A program made the translations under genes and the position numbers. The notes beneath the pieces were generated by a model. The model worked only from the letters and a program-made list of their open reading frames with translations, did not search any database and had not been told where the DNA came from. A stretch of DNA of 64,000 bases from Phlebopus portentosus (lineage: Eukaryota; Basidiomycota; Agaricomycetes; Boletales; Boletinellaceae): NCBI GenBank assembly GCA_037892935.1, contig JAYXKI010000014.1:124001-188000 (forward strand), written 5' to 3'. Numbering within the stretch: position 1 is the stretch's first letter; the number at the start of each line of letters is the position of its first letter. Below, piece by piece: positions 58,608-64,000 of the stretch.

Positions 58608-60967
58608 CTAGAAGACAGGCGCATCGCGTAAAAACAATCGCGCCTCCTCGCGCTTCACCCAGCGCACAACAGAATTAGCTGCCCCAACAACTGCCGTTTT
58701 GCTCAGGTCGGGGGAGACAGCTATATATAGTTCGAATGGTTGCGTAATCTGTACCGTGGACTGTATTAGAAAAAGAGAAACCGTTGAAGGTCTACAACAT
58801 ACCCAACCCATGACTGCTTCTCGATTTGTCTTGATGTATTGCAATTTCAATGTTTCTTTCTGACCCGACTTCCCGTGAATATTGTCGTGCACCACTTGGT
58901 ATAGCGTGATCAACCTTATCAAAAGCGCATTCAACCATACTGTCAAAAATTCGGAATGAGGAGAACGCACCGCCGTCGAGTCTCCGTATCATCATAATCC
59001 TGTCCCCACTCTGGATGAGTGACTTGTACATGAGGGCGGCTCTTGTAAATAAAATGTCGAAGACCGGGTACACCAAGTACAGAGACGTCGTATTCTGTAT
59101 GCCCACGTCGAATTGTACGCGCCAAGGAATCCAGAGACCCAGAAGTTTCAAGACTCTGACGTTTGTATTAAGGGGTTGAACTCAGAAGAAGATTTGTAAT
59201 AGCATACCTTTATCGCGTCCTCACACCACGCCCGGATAGTCTCGAATTCACCGCCTCCTCCCCCACTGAGGCATATCAACCCAAGCCCAATCGGTTGTGA
59301 AGCTTTCTCAGAGACAGGTTCATTAGGGGTTGAGTTCCCGGTAGTCGATATACTCTGCATTTGACTCCCAGATGACGATTCAGCTTCGCTTCGTTGCGGA
59401 AAGGTCACGTATGCATGTAGGAATCCAGGATTGAATTTTGGGAGACATATTGGAAGCCAAGAAGCGGGTGAACCAGCTATGGCGGGTGCGTGGATAGTGT
59501 TGAGGAGAATATGAAGATCTGAGCGAGTAAACTGTCAGGACTGACACAAAAGATTTCCAGAACGAGGTCAATACCTGCAGGATGGACCGAATGTTTCCTT
59601 GGCCGGACAAGTGTGATCACTCGACCGCGGGCGATGAGCATAACATATAGTATATCCTTACAAATCGATGAATCCTATATCATACGCTGGTATCATAGGT
59701 CTCCCTCACCTTTGTCTTTGACGGGACCAAAGCATCCCCGATTTTCCTTCTCAAATTCGGATCCATGGGAAGGCAAAGCAGCGATGCTGTGCTCATGGCT
59801 AAATCGCACTGCATTCTGGCCAATAACGAGTGCAGAAAAGTCTCTGCCCCGCTCAACAACCTACGCAGATCGAAGTTTGTCCGGCGTTCAAAGATTTTAC
59901 GCAGCTGAGCAGCAGAAACAACACTGAGTATTTGAAGGTGGAGATATTCGAGGTGAGAGCGTGTCTTCCTGGGGCGGTCGAGTAAGTTAGTTATCAAATT
60001 ACTTAGACGCCAAAACTGTACAAATATCAAAATGGCTACGCACCACACTCTCTGGTTCACCCCAGCTTGAAACACATGCGTAGTATAGGGGAGATCGAAG
60101 AAGAAAGCTTATTCGCGTTCGCCCTGCGTTGACGGAGCGGAGTTTGTCTCCATCATCAAGGAAAACAGAGATAAGAGCTTGCATGAGCCCTATCGTAGAC
60201 GCCAACGCATCTGGATCGGTAGCCAGAGGAGAACCATTCGAGACGAACACGGGTTTCCCTGCATCCGTCAGCACGAAATATTGTCGCGGAGTCAAGGTTT
60301 CTGGAAAATGCATCTTATGAGATATCCACGAACTTCAAAAGTAACGCCTATGTCGTTCACCTTCAAGATTCACGTTAAGCTTGCCCTCGGATAACTCTAT
60401 AGCTGGAGAGAGTGAAGGATCTGCGTCGCTGCTTGCCTCGTGTCGTTGAGTGAGGGAGCGTTTGAGTTGTTCTCGCAACACTCGACGCGCTTCTTCTTCC
60501 CCACCAGGCTCCTCAACGTAACCTTCGGCAATAGCATGGGTTCTACCAGCATCAATTTCTCCTACTGTCTCGGTTTCGTCGTCACTTTCAGCCTCCGTTT
60601 CCGTCTCTATACCTGATGTGCTCTCCTTGATCAGGGCGCCTTCGGCACTCACGAGACTCGAGCTCACACCAACGACCGAGCTTGCCGAGCTAACTGTACC
60701 ATCCCCTATATCCTGCGAGGCCAAATGAGTACGTGTCGTTACCGCCGTGGCAGTCACCCGTTGAGGACTTCCTGTGGTGGCAGGCGAAGCCGAAGGTGAG
60801 GCTGGTCGCTTCATTGATGAGAACGACGCTGTTGGACGCAATGTCGTTGGAAATGGACTTCTTGGGCGCGATGGTGATGTCGGCGACGACGAGCGTGTCG
60901 CCGGGCGAGAGTGAGATGATGGTCGTGAGGAAAGATGAGTTGCTCGCTGTGAATACTCTGGTGCCAT
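58608..60967 (-). CDS. MON1: Vacuolar fusion protein Mon1 (Rab7 GEF subunit)
   Basis: Mon1 with Ccz1 activates the Rab7 GTPase Ypt7 on late endosomes and vacuoles. Exons 60967-60374, 60313-60044, 59964-59710, 59656-59575, 59518-59208, 59155-58971, 58914-58803 and 58748-58608 sum to 1950 bases, 649 residues. The first 190 residues are Ser/Pro-rich and acidic (ETEAESDDETETVGE). Then the longin domains: RQYFVLTDAGKPVFVSNG, IGLMQALISVFLDDGDKL, FLLRSPLYYACVSSWGE, IFERRTNFDLRRLLSGAE, DILYVMLIARGRVITLVRP, GVPGLRHFIYKSRPHVQVT, QYIKTNREAVMGW and the typical end WVKREEARLFLRDAPVF. The only doubtful junction is intron 1, where other acceptors could add a few residues (SWISHK) before MHFPET. A conserved housekeeping gene, probably a stable anchor next to the unstable array. 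Confidence 0.93.
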
Positions 60968-61382
60968 CGTCGTCGTTCACCAGGCGTATACAGGACCGTT
61001 GTTGGTAATTCTGTGATCAGCATTGATCGGCAATCTCTTTGAGCGATCGGCTCTTTGTGTGAGTCATATATATGATGAGTGCAGTGATGATTTACGAAGC
61101 CTGCGATGACGGAAGTAATCGATTAAATAGTAGAATCTAGATGCAGAAAGACATAAATCGAGAACGATAGGGAAGTATCCCGGCATACATAGTAGACGGC
61201 AATGAATATCCAGTGAACAGGGAGACCGCGTGACAACAATACAGCTAGTAATCCGACAGCCCATTTCTATGCAACCCATCTGAAGGCACTTTGCGATTGG
61301 ACACTTCGTGCCCCTCCGGTATGGCCGTTTCTGACCTTGCCATCAAAACGGATTTGGCTTTTCGAACCAAGAGGTATTTTCC
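60968..61382. other. Intergenic, no gene recognised
   Basis: Promoter of MON1 (minus) and 3' flank of DUF6533 copy 12 (minus). Short frames only. Confidence 0.5.
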
Positions 61383-63235
61383 TCATAGATAGTAGTTGGC
61401 TCGTCCGTCCCGGTCGCACGCCCCAACGTCATTAAGGTCGACTTGGATTTCGCCGTCACTGAGCCAGATTAAATTGATGCCATCAAGAAAAGATATGTGG
61501 AAAGAACCTTTGAATATTTCTCGGAGAGACAAAGTTCATCTTGCTAAGCGGTTTCGACGGTACTCTGAAACTCGTCCCTTCGTTTTGGCCCCTCTCGCCT
61601 GCATCCTTCAGGTTGTACAGCATCCTGCTTCCCAGAAGGCAAAGGAACGTTGCATTCCCGAGTTGAACGAAGACATCGGACAAGAAGCTAGTTCTGATAT
61701 CCAATACGATGTTCAAAACGTGGAATACGCCGCAGATTATAACGCTACAGGTAGAATGTCAATCCGTAATCAGTATCTGTGACAAAATCACGGCTTACAC
61801 CATGAAATACACGACTTGGTCTTGAATGAGAACCTTCACGAGCACGACCCCTTGAAATCCTGCGGACGCCTTCCAGTATTCAGTAGCTTTGAAAAGCCCA
61901 AGAGCCATAAGAATCGCTCCATATATCGTCGGGACAAGTCTGCTTAATGAGTTTTCATCTACATCGTCATCCTGTTCAAATCACTCACGCATCAAACACT
62001 AGCAATGCATGTGGCATTAGGTGAGTCTTGTCTACAGCACAGAACGTTACCCTTCCAGCAAGACCTGCGACAAGAACTAGTACTGGTGTAAGACTTTTTT
62101 AAATACACTAGCATCGTTGACGTACTAGGTTGTATACTCCTATTTGCAATCTCCATTCCAAATTTGAAAGCCGCTTCCAACGCAAGGAAAGCCTTGAGGC
62201 ATATAACCAGCCTTCTCTCTATTGCATTGAATTGTTAGTGCCATTCCCTCACGATACGCCAACTCCTACCTTGGTGAAAGAGGGCAAGAACACGAATCAT
62301 AAGAATGTCTGGATAACGATAAGTGGAAAACTATCTTCAGATAAACATCGGTCCATACAATCGATGAAGACGATTGTCATCCAATCTAATAGTCAATCGT
62401 CAGTGCTTTTTGGAAAATAACAGGAACGAGGCTTCGTGAATGAGACGCATGCAACGAGGAGAGTAGGATGCGCTGGACTCCCTATTCGTGAAATTTGCTG
62501 CCGTGCTCGAGAAAACAAAGAATATGAAGCTCGGCGCAAAAACTACTTACTGCAGATGGTAAACATCCAGACAGAGAATATGCCTTGGAGATATTTTCGT
62601 TCAGAACAAATTCGCGACAAAATCTAGCAGCTTACACCTGAAGCAGGCGAATAAGAGGACAGACAAGTCGAGAGCAGCAAAAAACTCACGATGGACGATT
62701 GACATGAAGTGTGTCCCCTTTCATGCATGATATCAGCTTGCTAGAAGGCCTGGATGCAGCATATCGCTTACAGTAGAGGAAAGAAAGGGCACCGAAGATG
62801 CCACCATAGCGGTTCTGTAAATGATAACGATGCCTCAAGGACGTAGAAAAACACAGTATGCTTTACACGAACAGCAAAATAGACAATATCAACAGGTTTC
62901 CGAGGCATTTTCTACTCGCATCTCGAATATCAGTTTTTGGTGATGGGAAAGAAATCTGTCATACCCAGAAATACTTTGCCTGAAGATTGAAAATGTCAAA
63001 CTCTCTACGCACTTCGGAAGGCCTATAAACGCTGTACCTCTCTGTCCATTGTGATGACTTCTCGCGGTTATCAATATAAATAATGAACCGCTGAAACCTC
63101 GCACTCACTAGCATCATAAACTAGCAGAAATGCAATGGCTACCTGGTAATACTGAGAGACAATTATCTGCAATACGAAATTCGGGACCAAACTAGCGTCA
63201 ATAGGCACAACATCTGATCTAGCATCGAGACCCAT
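61383..63235 (-). CDS. DUF6533 family multi-pass membrane protein, copy 12, divergent
   Basis: Minus strand, start MGLDARSDVVPIDASLVP. Exons: SQYYQVAIAFLLVYDA, VITMDRE, AKYFW, KMPRKPVDIVYFA, NRYGGIFGALSFLY, DWMTIVFIDYILMIRVLALFHQ, ERRLVICLKAFLALEAAFKFG, FKATEYWKASAGFQGV, LGNATFLCLLGSRMLYNLKDAG and TSFRVPSKPLSKMNFV; the tail QSDGEIQVDLNDVGACD ends at 61383. The loop exon that reads CGxxxxPSWxxGxxDW elsewhere is here CAVDKTH and ends FDA, without the tryptophans. The small exons between NRY and DWMT could not be resolved. Intact, but the most diverged full-length copy, lying beyond MON1. Confidence 0.75.
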
Positions 63236-64000
63236 GTAAAGGTGCAGGATATACTGGGATGGTAAGGCAGTCGATGAATCCTGGGACTGAGTCCCTTATA
63301 TCCCAAGAAAACGTGTAGCTTAACGGAGCAGGAAGTTGAACGGCGGGCATGTCGGCCTGACCAATTTGAGCATACACTCTTACATTCGCATCTCGAAAGC
63401 TTGACCGATTTTGTTTTAGCAGCCTCATGCGTGAGATCCGATTGATGTCAGAATTCTGCAGGAAAGATACAGAAAAGGGATAGGCCATGTTTTTGCTCTT
63501 GTTTCGTTGACAAAGACTTGCTAGACTTGCTTTTGTTGACTGTGATGTCGAGGCATCAGTCAGGTTCATTCTTGCGGGATGAAGCGGATCGGATCAGCAG
63601 CTGAATTGATTTTCGTTCGTGACCAGTGTGACTATTTCTATGTGACTACATATAAGCCGTCACGACTCGAACCGTCACGTCAACAACCTTACCTCTCCTT
63701 TCACCACCGCGATTGGATGATAAGGATCTGATGAAGCATTCAGATAGACACAGAGAGATGAGACGTTGCGCTCCTATCCTTTTTACTAAGTCTACCATGG
63801 GCGTGTCACGTCGAATGAAATACATGTGCCAAACATAACGATTCAACCTCCCAAGAACAACTGCTTATTCGAGCTACAGAATCAAGAATAGTCAATGGAG
63901 CCAGTTAGTCTCATGCTTCACCATGCTTCCCGACCTGGTCCGCTTCACCCAGCCTAGAGGATTTTAGAAGTTTGCACGATTACCGGATCGCGACAGAAAC
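63236..64000. other. Upstream region of DUF6533 copy 12, no gene recognised
   Basis: Short overlapping frames without motifs. A GGTTCGAGTC string on the minus strand near 63670 is not part of a tRNA. Confidence 0.45.

Noticed and set aside
63655..63690. GGTTCGAGTC string that could be a tRNA T-loop (minus strand)
   Set aside because: No matching acceptor stem, anticodon arm or B-box spacing around it.
1..64000. CRISPR array or bacterial-type operon
   Set aside because: No regularly spaced direct repeats; genes are intron-rich and eukaryotic.

Overview
The window looks like nuclear DNA of a mushroom-forming basidiomycete (Agaricomycetes). Genes are broken by many short introns (about 50-60 bases) with GT..AG ends and CTRAY branch points. 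The 5S rRNA gene is of basidiomycete type. The commonest gene family is the fungal membrane family DUF6533, with one DUF6534 relative. There is no operon, CRISPR array or bacterial feature. Gene models were spliced by hand; where I give exon coordinates for FTR1, FRE1, the transposase, the Zn2Cys6 regulator, the aldolase and MON1, the exons sum to an uninterrupted frame.

Layout. 0-20 kb (+ strand): a tandem array of DUF6533 genes (134, 6572, 10738, 15312, 18153) with two dead copies (about 9.6 and 13.8 kb), one DUF6534 gene (2740), a dead fragment of an iron permease (about 12.98 kb) and three copies of an unidentified repeat. 21-26.5 kb: FTR1 iron permease, then FET3 ferroxidase, separated by a 560-bp hAT-like MITE lying between two identical GATA-type palindromes. 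26.6-29.75 kb: a complete pogo/Fot1-type DNA transposon. 29.8 kb: a 5S rRNA gene (-), then a dead DUF6533 remnant. 31-38 kb (-): a single-pass membrane protein and a large Zn2Cys6 regulator. 38-42.3 kb: no recognisable gene. 42.4-43.8 kb (-): class I fructose-bisphosphate aldolase. 44.5-46.3 kb (-): another DUF6533 copy, with one nonsense codon. 47.7-56.6 kb: two tandem ferric reductases (+), each preceded by a dead minus-strand DUF6533 remnant. 57-58.1 kb (-): a KRE6/SKN1-like protein with no catalytic domain. 58.6-61 kb (-): MON1. 61.4-63.2 kb (-): a further DUF6533 gene.

Function. FRE, FET3 and FTR1 make up high-affinity reductive iron uptake: the reductase makes Fe2+, the multicopper oxidase re-oxidises it and the permease imports Fe3+. 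All three are here within about 35 kb, inside an expanding and decaying DUF6533 array of twelve recognisable copies. The duplication units appear to pair a DUF6533 gene with an iron gene: DUF6533+FTR1 twice, DUF6533+FRE twice. This is the most interesting feature of the window. MON1, the aldolase and the Zn2Cys6 regulator look like ordinary neighbours.
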